A stretch of 64,000 bases of DNA, from NCBI GenBank assembly GCA_038501785.1, contig JBAMJR010000013.1:3154001-3218000 (forward strand). The letters run 5' to 3'. The number at the start of each line of letters is the position of its first letter. Within the stretch, counting starts at the first letter, position 1. Source of the stretch: Myoxocephalus aenaeus (taxonomy: Eukaryota > Chordata > Actinopteri > Perciformes > Cottidae). This document shows, piece by piece, positions 33,901 to 45,468 of this stretch. Under the pieces are notes generated by a model, which had not been told where the DNA came from, ran no database searches, and was given only the letters and a program-made list of their open reading frames with translations. A program made the position numbers and the translations under genes.

Positions 33901-35905
33901 ATTGCATCGCTTTTACCATTAGCGCTGTTCCCACTTTAAGAGCACAGACAAAGAAAAAAAAAAGTAATTTAAAGTGCTCATGCAAAAAATAACCAAAAGT
34001 GTTCCAACTTTGGCAGGAAATAGTGCAATCATGTAGAACCTAGACGTGTTCGTAGCGAGAAGCTGATTTGGGGAAATAGCGTTTACCTTTAATACAGACA
34101 TCTTAAACCACTTGATGACCCACTTAAGGTCCCACTGTGAGCACTTAGACAGTTAGGAAGGAAGGAAGGAAGGAAGGAAGGGAGGGAGGGAGGTAGAGTC
34201 GTCTACTGTACCTTCTGCTGATAGCTTTGGCAGAATGACGGTTTGAAATAAGAACGCTCCACTTCCTCAACCTTTTGTCTCTCGTGTCAAATTCTTTCCG
34301 GCCTCCTTTGTCTGTGACTTTTATTTACATTTTATGAGTTCCCCCCTCCTCCGTCTGTCTGCCATTCAGCCTCACACGTTTCCGTTCTCTCACATCACAC
34401 GCGCACACATACAGTATCCACCCATCATCACGGACAGCCAGTATGATGACCGTGTGTCATCCCCCAGCCAGCGTCGTTATGGATCACCAGGTGTAATGAT
34501 CAGGAGATGCAGATGATGGCGCCACCCTCATCGATTACCGGTGACAGTTAAAAAGCATGGCATAATTCCCATCGATCGTCTGTGGCGGTGTGTAAGAAAT
34601 GGTGTCATCTACATTGATTAGCAATAAAAAATATGTGGCAAAGATGTGTCATGGGTCCACAGCAGAAGAGCCCTCTCACACACACACTTCCATTCATCAT
34701 TTGAATGTGCCCGTCTGAAAGGAGCTCCATGAAACCCACGAGTCTCAGCTTTAAAAAAGGAAAAGGCGTCAGCGGTGAATTGTACCGACATACTGCAGAC
34801 ATCAACTTACAGTCCCTCTGTGTGGAAAGGAGAGCGGTGCCGAGGCTTTTTTATCTCTGTAAAATAGAGCGGAGCAGACAAATGAGAGGTTGAGTTCTCG
34901 AAAAAGTCTCAACACTTAGAGAAACAAAAACACGATTTCTCCTCTTTTAACCTCACACGTCTGGAAAATTGAACCTCGGCCGCCTCCCCTGGGGATTCAT
35001 AGAGAGTTTCTGAGAGTTTAGACGTATTGTCTCACCCTAAAAATACATAGTGAAACCTGGGTAAACATATTACTATTATTTCCTTTAGCTGGCCGTAATT
35101 CACATTTCAACAGGGTTTCCAGTGTTGAAGCATTACAGGAAATGTCCAATCATACTTTGGATCGTATGAAACTCTCCATTATCTAACTAACTATTGCTTC
35201 AGGGTCCCGACAATATCGTTGCACCGATATGATTTAACGAGCTTCTGCTGAAATAGTTTTAAAAGTCTCAGCTCAGAGAGGCTCAACCTGGCTGGACTTT
35301 TGCTGGAAGACAAGACGACGCAACACCACCTGGTAACACTCGGTGTGCGGGCCAAAATATGCTATAGTGTGCTATTAATTATTCCAAAAGTTACATAGCT
35401 TTAACTTGCAAACTGATATAGAACCGTGATTGATGGCTAGCCACAAAGAAATAGATATTTTCCAGGACTATTGTATAATAATAAACGATTTAATTTACCA
35501 GAAATACAAATTTGCTTAGTGACTCAAATGAGCTGGGTGATGCAGAGGCAATCATTTCCTTATCCGAGAAATCAAATCAGGTACATATAGTTATGTTCAC
35601 ATTGTTATATTGTGGAGCCGTGCTACTATTTCCCTCCAGTCTGCAGACCTGAATGTTAAGTCCTTATTGTTTACTATAAGTGAATCCATTTTGCTTTGTG
35701 AATCACACACTGTGCTACCATGTACATTATTTCCCCTACTCTTTTTATGGTCTTCCAGCAACCGCTCTCTTTTCTCCTTCCATCCATTCTTCACTCACCT
35801 CTTCCTTGATGGGTGGGCTCGATTTCTTCCTCCTCTCACCCCCACTTCCCCTATCTGTGTGATTTATACGTCCGCGGTGGGTTCTTCCCCCGCTACCTTG
35901 ATGAG
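30966..35905. other. Non-coding stretch, no gene seen
   Basis: No exon with family motifs was found. There is a (GGAA)n/(GGGA)n tract at about 34156-34192. A repeat-free AT-rich patch at about 33400-33500 ('ccccaattggcttaattcag' and following) and another at about 31670-31900 have regulatory-element-like texture, but with no alignment they cannot be called. Confidence 0.5.
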
Positions 35906-35909
35906 AGCT

Positions 35910-35911
<2 letters not shown>

Positions 35912-35983
<72 letters not shown>
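35912..35983. repeat. (CA)n microsatellite
   Basis: Uninterrupted 72-nt CA array. The opposite-orientation (GT)n array at 36086-36141 is only ~100 bp away, so the two could pair. Confidence 0.95.
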
Positions 35984-35985
<2 letters not shown>

Positions 35986-36083
35986 TAGATGGATGAGCTG
36001 CTGATAGCTAAACCAGCCAGACTTCACTGTGAATTATAATCACTTTCAATCTGTGTCTCTGAATCCCTGCCCAGTTCTTATGT

Positions 36084-36085
<2 letters not shown>

Positions 36086-36141
<56 letters not shown>
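36086..36141. repeat. (GT)n microsatellite
   Basis: Uninterrupted 56-nt GT array. Confidence 0.95.
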
Positions 36142-36142
<1 letters not shown>

Positions 36143-36233
36143 AGGAAGCTCTGCTCTGCCTCAACCAAGTCATGTGTGATTATCTTTCATGACTATAAGT
36201 GATGGAGCGGTGAATAGTTTGTTCCCTGATGGG

Positions 36234-36278
<45 letters not shown>

Positions 36279-37200
36279 ACTGTTCCTGCTTATTATTCTC
36301 TCACTCCTCTGGTGTTTGACCCGTCTATCTGTTCTGTTGAGGTTTCATGTGAGCTGGAATATAATTCTATTTCCATTGCTGTCACATTGTCATTGACAAA
36401 GTGTGTGTGTGTGTGAATAACGGGTGGTCTAGCAGTCACTGAGGGACTAAGCGAGGATACACTCTGGAAATATAGATCTTAGAGAGAAATTAACCACAAA
36501 ACAAAGGCCTTAAAAATTGAGAAAAATGTCAAAGGGAAGCCAAAGCCCTCCATTGTGGGAAAGGGTGAGCAATCTGACTTAATATAGTCAGACTTGTCCC
36601 TGAACCTTGAGTCAGAAACATTCAGGCTCCAGGTAACAATGTCATTTGCTCTTGCAAAAATGGATGAAAGCTAAACCTCAAAGAACCATATATTCAATAC
36701 TCTACATCCCCAATAAAGCGTATTAGCATCAAGTCGTATGGCATGCAACAGATGACCAGACGCCATGCCTTTCTCAAGTCTGATTTGATCGAAGACATGA
36801 ATGAAGTAATTATGGGTTGGAACTTAACCGTTGTGTTATGTTGATGGTATTTATTTTTTGGGGTCATGCAGAAAGGCAGTCAAACAAAATGTGTGTTTTT
36901 CTGTCTTTATGACCTCGGTGTTGTAATAGAAGATAATCGGATATGATGACAAAACAAGTATTCTCATATATACGGAGGTAAAGATGCACTATGAAGAGTC
37001 CTCAAGCCACGAGACACAGCTAAAGAAAGAATGAAGTTGTAAAGCGTGTCTGGGTGTGTGAAGCCGGACGAGGAAGAGCGTGGTGTATAGAAATGGGACA
37101 ACATTGCCCCCTGCTGCTGTAAGGAGGGATGACACCACCACGTCACTCAAAACAGCTTTGGTTTTCTTGACTTATCAAAATGAAATAGAGCATATGCATA
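36142..37200. other. Non-coding stretch downstream of cpo
   Basis: Contains a (TG)n array at 36235-36277 and a CTCF-like motif at about 37104-37117. No exon supported. Confidence 0.5.
37104..37117 (-). promoter_or_regulatory. CTCF-like motif downstream of cpo
   Basis: The minus strand reads GCAGCAGGGGGCAA, matching 12 of 14 positions of the CTCF core. It lies ~110 bp beyond the cpo polyadenylation signal. Motif match only. Confidence 0.35.
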
Positions 37201-37226
37201 GAGGACCTCAGGCTTTGCTTATCAAG

Positions 37227-37232
37227 TTTATT
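37227..37232 (-). terminator. cpo polyadenylation signal
   Basis: AATAAA on the minus strand, 141 nt past the cpo stop codon. It is the first canonical signal after the stop. Confidence 0.65.
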
Positions 37233-37372
37233 AGCAATATATGTCATTAATGAGCACTGATAATAGAATTCGGGTGAATGCATCCGAAACACTACGGGTC
37301 TCCAATAAATTACAGACCTGTCCCATATATCCTCGTCTAATGATTAGTGGAACAACCAACAGTTTCACCGTC

Positions 37373-38177
37373 TTACACAAAGACCCCTGTGGTGAGAAAC
37401 ACAGTCATGATGGAGCTCCAAATCATCATAGCGACCCCAGAAACAGCAGCGTTAGGGAGGCTGCCGCTGTTGAAGGCCTTGTCGTGAACATGTGCGATGA
37501 TGGACAGAGCTCCTGCGTAGGCCTCCTCGCAGGCCGGCTGGATCTGATCTTCTGGCAGCAAGTGGCTGAACTCACCTGAGGGATCATTAAGATAAAAGCC
37601 AGTGTTTAGGTCTGACTGGTGGCTATATAGAGTCCACATTACCGAAGTCCAGCTCACCTTTGTCTCTCAGCTCAAAGGTGTAAGAGAACGGGATGCCGAC
37701 GAGACGAGCCCAGTCGCGGCTTGAGCCTGAGTTTGGATCTGAAGGTTAAAGACGCATTTGTTCATTCACAATGACTCCAAAAGGAATCACAACCTGTTTA
37801 GTAGACACTGTGTGTACTTTTGTTTAAATGTAGGCTGCTATGGATAAGAACATCAGAGTCAGCTGAGTCTTACAGAGGATTTGTGGAGATGTTCCTACAG
37901 TGTAGCCCATTCCATGAACCTCCTCCATCTTTGCTGCTGCTGCCTCACCGACTGAAACCTGCACAGTCAACAACAAATACAAGTTTGATTGTTGTAAACC
38001 AGGTACCCGTACTCTTTGAAACGCTCTATCAAAGACAATCCTACCAGCTTATAGGAGGTAAAACGTTGATAATGCTAAGCTAACAATGTCTACTGAAGAT
38101 TTAGCAGTGCTGCCTGTCTCTGCTTTTAAAAGCGTTGTATCTTTTTTTATTCTAAAAGGTCTACTGCTTACATCTCT

Positions 38178-38274
<97 letters not shown>

Positions 38275-41200
38275 AGTTCCTCATAGTTGGGTGCAGAGAT
38301 CTCAGGGTGGCCGTATGGCAAGAGTATGAGTTGCCCAGCAGAGTGGATGGTGAGGAAACACAGAGTCTTGTTAACCATCCCACCTAGATACAGACAGAGT
38401 AAACATGGGATTGATATCAAGATGACATCACAACATTACATTATTGAAGGTACAGCGCCTAAGTGAATGCAAAGAAATGATAGTAATGATGTCAGTTACA
38501 CATGTTATGTTCAGCTCAGAGACAACCACTATACGCTCTAATTTAAATGATCCATTCATATACATGAACACACATGTATAACACATTTAAATCAATGAAC
38601 AATTAATAATAACAATAAATAATAATGTATTGTTTTAAACACAATTCCAATGATTGACAGGTAGTTACCAACAAAGTCCATCACAGCTTTGGCCTCTGGC
38701 TCTGACCCGGCTGATTTCCCACAGTAGGTGTTTGCACAACTGTCAAATGACACTCCGACCGCTGAGGAGAAATAACATCAAGTTCATCCACTCAAAACCT
38801 GTGATAATATATGTGGCTGTTTAAATGTCAAAAATAATTAGAACATGTCAATTCGTTGAGGGAGGCTCGTGAAAGACAACACTTTTAAGTGTCAAAGGGC
38901 TTGAGCCGTGTCATGTGGACTGACATTATAATATTAAGTTCTTCTGTGCGGCTTTCCAGTTCCACAGAAAAGAGTAGACGTCACGTCAGTAGCAATTGAC
39001 TTGATTTGGGAGCATTCATTGTTTGTCACAGCGGCCTGACATGACAACACACAGGACTGGAACTAGGACATAATCAACTGCAAAGGGGTATTTTGGCTGC
39101 AATAACATTCTGTTCCACCAACTGTTAAACGTTTGAATTATTTTCAAGTTTTTGCTTGTAGAAAACTGGCACATCCTATTGGCGATGTTTCTATTTGGGG
39201 TTTATGACATTTTTTATACGACCAATAAGTCATACATGAGTTAATCCTACATGTAGGAGCTTTGAGTCACTACTAGCTGGAAGGCTAACTAGTCATGATG
39301 TGATTCTTGAAAGCACGCAACTCACTTCCCCAGTTGGCATTAAAGTTTCTGTTGAGGTCAACACCATAACAGCTACTGCCTGCAGGCGGGTCTGAACGAG
39401 ACTTTCTCCACCGACGGGTCTGCATGGGAACAACAGAGGTAAATGTGAACGTGGAGACACAGAGGTCACATAGCTTGCACACCGATAGCGTTTTAAGAGA
39501 CATGTGATGAAGAGACATACAACCGTGCACTTACGCTGTTATCGGTCCAGGAGTACCTGTATCCGTCCACATTGACCACAGGAGTAACATAGACGTCAAG
39601 GTTCTGCAGCATCTGCTCCAGCTTCTTATTGGTTTTGTACGAGTTCACAATCTGAACAAAGGCTCACGTGTCAGAACGTATACTGTACTGGCCGGGGTGA
39701 ACATGTGTATCCTTGAAAGTATGACTGTAATGAGGGTACGCACCTCTTTGACAAACCACTGGCAGAAGGCAGGAGCGATCCACTCTCGAGCATGGATCCC
39801 ACAGTCCACCCATATGACCTTCTTCTCTCTGCCCTCTGGGTTTACTAGTCCCAACTGGAGACACACAACATGACTCGTTTTAGGTGAATGGATGACTCAA
39901 CGGGCCAGTGTGGAGCATTTTGAGGGCGTCTAATAGCAGAAATGTATTATCATTATCATGGCTTTGTTTGCATTCGTGACCTGAAACTAGGAATCGTTGT
40001 GTTTCCGTTAGCTTAGAACGAGCCCGTCATATCTACATGTGGAGTCGGCCATTGTCCAAGAAAGGACAAAGATATTGATGACACTGTGTGACGAATTCAG
40101 CAGAGCTCCCACGTGTCCACTACTGTGTTGAATACCTTCAGCAGGGTGATATTTCTTTCTTCATAAGTCTGTCCGTAGACGGCAGAGGAGACCAGCTCTG
40201 GGCTCCCTCGCTCCACATCTTCCATCCACCTGGATATCTGTGTTGCAATGTAATCAGTGAGAGAATTCATTCAGATAATGGTATTTATAGTTTTCTTTGG
40301 CCAACGTCCATCTGTATCCCATAAAGATTAAAGTGCAAATCTAGTGTGCGAGACAATAAATAGCAAGATATATTAACAATGAGATATCCTGCCTGGCTAT
40401 TCAGGGCTCTTAATAGACTCTGACCTCATCCATGGGGTGATATTTGGTGTAGTCATAATTCTGTAAAGCCTCCACTAAACTGTGAATATAAAAGAAAGAT
40501 AGATTAGCATCATGAACACATGTGTATTTGCATTTAAAAACAAAGTATATGAAAGTAAGTAATACTTGGGCAATAAAAGAACAATGTCAGCTATAAAGAT
40601 GTGAAAAGAGTTCACATCTTTATAGCTGTTCACATCTCAGATCTGTCACCACTAGAACCTAACTGCTCCTTACTGTCTGTCCTCAATCGGTCCATGTTGA
40701 ACTTTCCCTCCGTCTGTCTGTTGTCAGCCGTCTGTCTGTTGTCAGCTGTCTGTCTTGACTTTGCCGGTCGACCATCATCTACCTGCGTGCGTGTCTTTTA
40801 TTGTTGTTTATCTGTGTCTGACTGATTTATATATTTCACATACTCTGCATGCTTTTATGTTCTGTGCCTCCTGTTTTAGTGTCTAACAATGCAGCATAAT
40901 CTTGTCTTTAGTCCATTATATTTTAACATAGTTATCCCTCATTTTATTTGCTTTGTGTGTGTTGAATTTGTGAGCCTGTTGCATGTCTTGTTAGTACTTG
41001 ACAATGTCTATAGTCTCCTGAATGATGATACTACGTATATTAAAATTCTCACTCTATTCATTGTTTGTGCACGCATAGCAAAGCGTCAATATTATACAAC
41101 CTTGTATATTTAATCTTATATCTGTTTTTAGGTTTGTTTTGTAACATCTGCAGATGAAAAATAGCCTCTTGGCTAACTCTGGCGCATTTACAGGAATGTT

Positions 41201-41470
41201 TTTATTAATGTGCACTATCCCCTTATCAAATAAACCATTATTACAGTAACCCCAAAAATATATTCTAATCATTTTAACATTAAAAAAACATGTGCAATAT
41301 AAGTTGATCTGAATTTGTGGCAGTAGCATTTTAGTGTCATCCATGTCTGAATTTATAAACCACACTAGGAAACCCTGACAGTCGGCCTTTTCTTAAAATC
41401 AACACAACAGCACTGCTCACCTGCTTAAAACCACCAGCAACAAACCAAGCATCCACGCCGTTTTCTCCAT
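37373..41470 (-). CDS. cpo: Carboxypeptidase O (11 exons, 366 residues)
   Basis: M14A zinc carboxypeptidase; known CPOs are GPI-anchored intestinal brush-border enzymes that remove C-terminal acidic residues. Exons: 41421-41470, 40425-40479, 40136-40237, 39744-39854, 39535-39651, 39326-39419, 38669-38761, 38274-38383, 37874-37958, 37658-37738, 37373-37575; all introns are GT-AG and phases join without shift. Residues 1-17 are a signal peptide. The catalytic domain follows directly (NYDYTKYHPMDE), with no propeptide, a CPO trait. Zinc ligands: His90 and Glu93 (GIHAREW) and His221 (TIHSAGQ). Substrate and catalytic residues: Arg150, Asn168-Arg169, Tyr273, Glu295 (TFELRD). Arg280 occupies bovine CPA position 255 (Ile in CPA, Asp in CPB), the CPO signature for acidic substrates. 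The last ~23 residues are hydrophobic, fitting a GPI signal. All key residues are intact. The exon 8 donor lies at the edge of a TG array. Confidence 0.93.
38182..38273. repeat. (AC)n microsatellite at the cpo exon 8 splice donor
   Basis: 46 AC units on the plus strand, read as (GT)46 on the cpo strand. The first GT is the intron 8 splice donor (GAACTG|gtgtgt), so the array occupies intron positions +1 to +92. Confidence 0.95.
40588..40628. repeat. Perfect 18-bp hairpin in cpo intron 1
   Basis: Arms 40588-40605 (cagctataaagatgtgaa) and 40611-40628 are exact reverse complements with a 5-nt spacer. It lies ~110 bp upstream, on the cpo strand, of exon 2. Confidence 0.9.
40711..40756. repeat. 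Short tandem repeat, ~21-bp unit
   Basis: 'gtctgtctgttgtcagcc' is repeated about 2.2 times with one substitution, within cpo intron 1. Confidence 0.7.
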
Positions 41471-41612
41471 TTTGCTCGTTCTCACGTGGACTTCACCTCA
41501 CTCAGTGCTTGCTGCTGCAGCACCAACGTTATATCACTGCTGCCTCTCTCTTCCAGTAGCCGTGGGATTTGTTATTTATTAGCCAGGTGACCTTGGATCT
41601 CCAGTTATCATG
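41471..41612 (-). promoter_or_regulatory. cpo promoter region
   Basis: On the minus strand a TATAA-type box (GATATAA, 41529-41535) lies ~60 bp before the cpo start codon. Farther upstream are CCAAGGTCA (41588-41596), which fits the NR5A2/ERR half-site YCAAGGYCA, an AATAAATAA forkhead/CDX-like stretch (about 41571-41580), and TGATAA (41605-41610), a GATA site. NR5A2, CDX and GATA factors drive gut-epithelial genes in vertebrates, which fits an intestinal carboxypeptidase. Motif matches only. Confidence 0.45.
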
Positions 41613-42244
41613 TTGAAAAACATTTTCTTTTTTTTCTTTTTTTACAGGCTGACAATTATAAATCAGTTATGTATTAACATTTATGAAGTCACAAAAAGTA
41701 TATAACGGCTGATAGCACAAGGTAGTAGACAGATGGCTCTCTTCTTCATACAAATTATATATACACTTGTTATGCTTCTCCAGAAATGTTCAACATAGCT
41801 GGTTAACAAAGCAGCCAGAGCTTTATAGGACGACTCCAGATCTGAACTCCAGTTTGTGCACTGAGCTTGTGTTTAGCAGCGATAGAGCTAGAAAGCTATG
41901 CCTCTCCCGCTGCATTCTGCACCATCAGGAGTTGCTGAATAAATGTGCCATTCATCTCTGTCCTGTGTGTGCGTGTGTTTGTGTGTGTGTTGTTTTTGTT
42001 GTCCCTGTTTGGACTCACGTGCGTAATGTAATTGACAGACAGGCTTTCATTCAGGCCAGGCAAGGCTCAGGGAAAGGAGGACGGACAGATTTTTTAGTCC
42101 TCGACGCTTGCAAACGAGGACATTTCAGGTTGGACATGTTTTGATTTCGTGAGGATTCTCGAGGAAATCCTGCCGGGACGAGGTGCGATTGTTTTCGGAT
42201 TTTGGGCATATATTTTGATTGTTGCAAACTTTTGGGACGGGCCA
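41613..42244. promoter_or_regulatory. Shared cpo/mreg intergenic region
   Basis: The cpo and mreg start codons are 775 bp apart in divergent orientation. This stretch must hold the mreg promoter and 5' UTR. No TATA box is evident on the mreg side. The segment 42040-42244 is GC-richer and purine-rich, consistent with a 5' UTR. It includes a short TG tract at about 41967-41990. Confidence 0.5.
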
Positions 42245-43105
42245 ATGGGAGCCAAGTTCACCATCTGCTGCTGTCAGTACTATTTGAAACGCAACAGCGA
42301 GGAGAAGAATGCTATTCTGCGGTGAGACAACACCCCTGACAGACATGATCAAACCCCCAAACCTCTGCCTCCAATCTTCACTTATTAAACCAGTTATTCT
42401 CTTTCCTTCTCTCCAGCATGCGCAGCACCACAGCTTCCAGAGAGGGAGTGGTATCCAGTGAGTCCAGCGACACAGAAGAGGAGAGCCTTTTTGGCCCGCG
42501 GCCTTCGAGGAAACCGTGGGCCAACACAACGGGAGGCTCTCCCATCAGGAGAGGATCGGACAGAGAGCTACAGGCCTTCATCAGCATGAGAGACCAGGCT
42601 GACAAGGCTACAGAGGTGGGAGAATGCGTGTTGTTTTTGCATGACAATGTGAGATGGAAGTTAACACACATAAATACAAAGACAAAAGCAGCAGCATGTC
42701 TGTTCATCTCCTTCCGCTTAGTAAAAAAATAATAAATAAGGCATTCCCTGAAAATAAATCTCAGAATTAAATCCAGACAGGAGACAAATTTGCAACCGTT
42801 ATTTCACTTTTTAGATTCACCACGTGGTTGAATGCTCATTGCATTGAAAAACAAGTGTGGCATTTATATGACATTTTAAGATGGAGCTAAGACTACATAG
42901 AAAATCTGCTTTCATCGTCCACCCTGTCAAGCAGTTTTATCTGTTGACATTCTTTGAAGTGATCACTCTTTCTGGGTGAAATGTCAGGAAAATGGATGTT
43001 TTCAAATGTCACTTTCTTTCAAAAAGTGTGAATGTCAAATGTTAAATGTCAAAGAGGAGCTTTAAAATAACGGTTTAGTATAGAGTGTAGACATCACTTA
43101 TATCT

Positions 43106-43183
<78 letters not shown>

Positions 43184-43810
43184 AGACACAGTACACATGC
43201 TAAAAATGCAGCAAAAGTCACAACTCTACACTTTGAAAGTCCTTGTTGCTGTCAATAAAATGTGAATAGCTGTAATCCTTAAGTTGATCAGAATCAGAAA
43301 AAAGTTACTATACCCTTCTGTGGTCATATAATCATAATCTTTACACATTTAGCAGTGATAATTGGCAAATTCACTTAGCAGAGACCTGGTGTTTTTCATC
43401 GGGACAAAGATGAAACAGATTTACTGTATGTCCTGGCTTTTAGAAATTCCACACATCCACTAGTAGCAGGAATTACTACTAGTTCATCCTCTGCTTCCTC
43501 ATCTGTTCTCCTGCAGCTCTCTAATGTGGTTATTCAATAAGGGAAGAGGACACAAACAGGTAGCTCTCAAAGAAGTTTTTAACTCACTTTGAAGTTCCCA
43601 TCAGTAAATATACTTGACCTAGAATCCAAAGTAACTTCATATGAAAAGTATTACATTAGGAGAAGTTAAAAACACACACACACACACAGTACATAGAGCA
43701 CACAGAGAAGATACATGCTACTTTATTGACTTACTCAATCAGTGGCACACTACTTCTCACACAGTCACAGGTTGTTTATTACAGTTAGAATGGATTAGAC
43801 ATACGGTAAG

Positions 43811-43903
<93 letters not shown>

Positions 43904-45115
43904 ATACATATACCTTCTCACTGCATTTCTCTGCATAGTGACTGTAATCTCTGAGCAGGGAGCTTGATGTTGGCGAACACGTGACTGGCAGTGTTGTGTT
44001 GAGAATAGTCGGCTGCAGGGCACAGTGGGCACATTGTGTTAATAAATGAGTTCCTCAATGGAGATGTAGGCCAACAGCATGGCAGCCCATTCAAAGAGAA
44101 TATTCAGCCAACCATCCCAATCATGTCGGGAGACTGTTTTTAATATTAGGCCAAACAAACTGAAAATGGGTCTGTTACATGAAAAGGAAATTCAGCACTG
44201 GGGGGAAAACTGACCCAGGAAATAAAGTAGAATTAACTGGTCTGTAAAGCGGTCTGTAAAGATTCTTTATTTTATTCAGGAAGAAAAACAGTTTCAAACG
44301 TAACGAGTTAAGTTGAGGGACAGTTCACCCCTCAAAGGAAAAAGAGAGATAGTGCTAAACAAAAATATTCTGTCTTTCTGTTAATTCGGCCTCTTCTCAG
44401 GTCGAGTATGATAAAGCTTGCAACCAGAAAGTGGCTGAAAATAATTGCTTAGGTCATCCACTACTTTCCATCGAAGTATGTGTTTTATTCAGTCAATCAT
44501 TACATACAATACAATAAGTAAAACCACAATCTAATATATAATAAAGAAAGACTGAAAAGGTATATGTAGAAGCATAATGTTTATTTATTCCTATCCTAAA
44601 TTCTTATCAATTAAATCAGATAATTAATTTGATATAAAAAATAAAAAATATATATATACATACATTTCATTTGTAACCCTCAAAAATAGTTTTATAAACA
44701 ATCCTTTTGAAAACCAAACATACAAAATAAATAATCTATTGTGTGGTATAATGTGTGTGTTTGCTTACAGGAATGGGAGAAGCTGAATTATGACATACAC
44801 TCGTTACGCTACGCCAGACGAGAAGTCAGATCTCGATGGAAGAAAATCCTGCTGCTGCTCGGTGACACACTGATTTCATTCTGTCCGGTTAATATTTTCT
44901 CCAGTCAAATCCAATCTGCTCCGTTACGAGTGTGTGATCTCTCGGCAGGTTACCAGTGTGAGGTGGATGCCTTGCTGTGTGTGAACAAACAGAGTCGCTT
45001 CAGCCGAGATCAGGACCAACTTAACAAAACGACTGACCTGTTGAAACAGCTGCTGGACCGCACCTCTCTGTTCCCTCCAGAGACTGAACACCAGAGCAAA
45101 TACCTCTGTGTCATG

Positions 45116-45148
<33 letters not shown>

Positions 45149-45345
45149 CCTCTGTTGTTATACCTCTCTTCATCTCACCGGCTTCATGTCTCCGTCTCTC
45201 TCAGGACCGCCTGGTGTCGCTGGACAGCGCTGAGGACTTTGTCCGACTTGCCAAAGAAAGATATCCCAAACAAAGTAGTCTGAGAGACTGCGAGAGAAAA
45301 AACGAAGACATAAAAGCTGGGAGAGAGCTTAAAGAAAAACATTAA
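42245..45345 (+). CDS. mreg: Melanoregulin-like protein (5 exons, 224 residues)
   Basis: Melanoregulin family. Mammalian MREG acts at lysosome-related organelles, linking them via RILP to dynein/dynactin for retrograde melanosome transport, and affects phagosome degradation. Exons: 42245-42321, 42417-42615, 44771-44861, 44949-45115, 45205-45345; all introns GT-AG, phases consistent. The length (224) is close to human MREG (214). A Cys triplet at residues 8-10 (FTICCCQYY) matches the N-terminal Cys cluster expected to be palmitoylated. An acidic Ser-rich segment follows (SSESSDTEEESLFGPRP), then the core EWEKLNYDIHSLRYARREVR, SRWKKIL, LFPPETEHQSKYLCVMDRLV and SLDSAEDFVRLAKERYPK. No in-frame upstream ATG was seen; +4 is G. 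It could be the mreg orthologue or a fish paralogue. It lies head to head with cpo. Intron 4 (89 nt) carries a CA array starting right after its donor. Confidence 0.9.
43108..43178. repeat. (AC)n microsatellite in mreg intron 2
   Basis: A 71-nt AC array on the transcribed-sense strand. Complementary to the TG array at 43815-43902 in the same intron. Confidence 0.95.
43815..43902. repeat. (TG)n microsatellite in mreg intron 2
   Basis: An 88-nt uninterrupted TG array, 637 nt downstream of the AC array. Confidence 0.95.
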
Positions 45346-45462
45346 AATGTTGAAACACTGTACAAGTATTTTATTTTTTTAACCACACTAACATTCATTG
45401 AATTGTAGAGAAAAATGTAATTCTAATGCCAAATGAAACCTTCTCTTTGATGTGTCCTGTTG

Positions 45463-45468
45463 ATTAAA
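45463..45468 (+). terminator. Possible mreg polyadenylation signal (ATTAAA)
   Basis: ATTAAA lies ~118 nt after the stop. A canonical AATAAA occurs later, at 45705-45710, so two alternative 3' ends are possible. Confidence 0.4.

Noticed and set aside
38049..38420. 123-codon minus-strand frame
   Set aside because: It is cpo exon 8 extended through the GT microsatellite; the Val-Cys run is a repeat translation.
39285..39530. Open frame around cpo exon 6 as a separate gene
   Set aside because: Only the part from 39326 to 39419 is exon; the upstream residues are intron sequence read in frame.
40588..40628. Possible pre-miRNA
   Set aside because: Perfect short stem with a 5-nt spacer; a pre-miRNA needs a longer imperfect stem and larger loop. 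The same applies to 62283-62323.
44741..45283. Single 180-codon open frame over mreg exons 3-5
   Set aside because: It reads through introns 3 and 4 in changing frame. The spliced model with GT-AG ends gives uninterrupted melanoregulin similarity instead.
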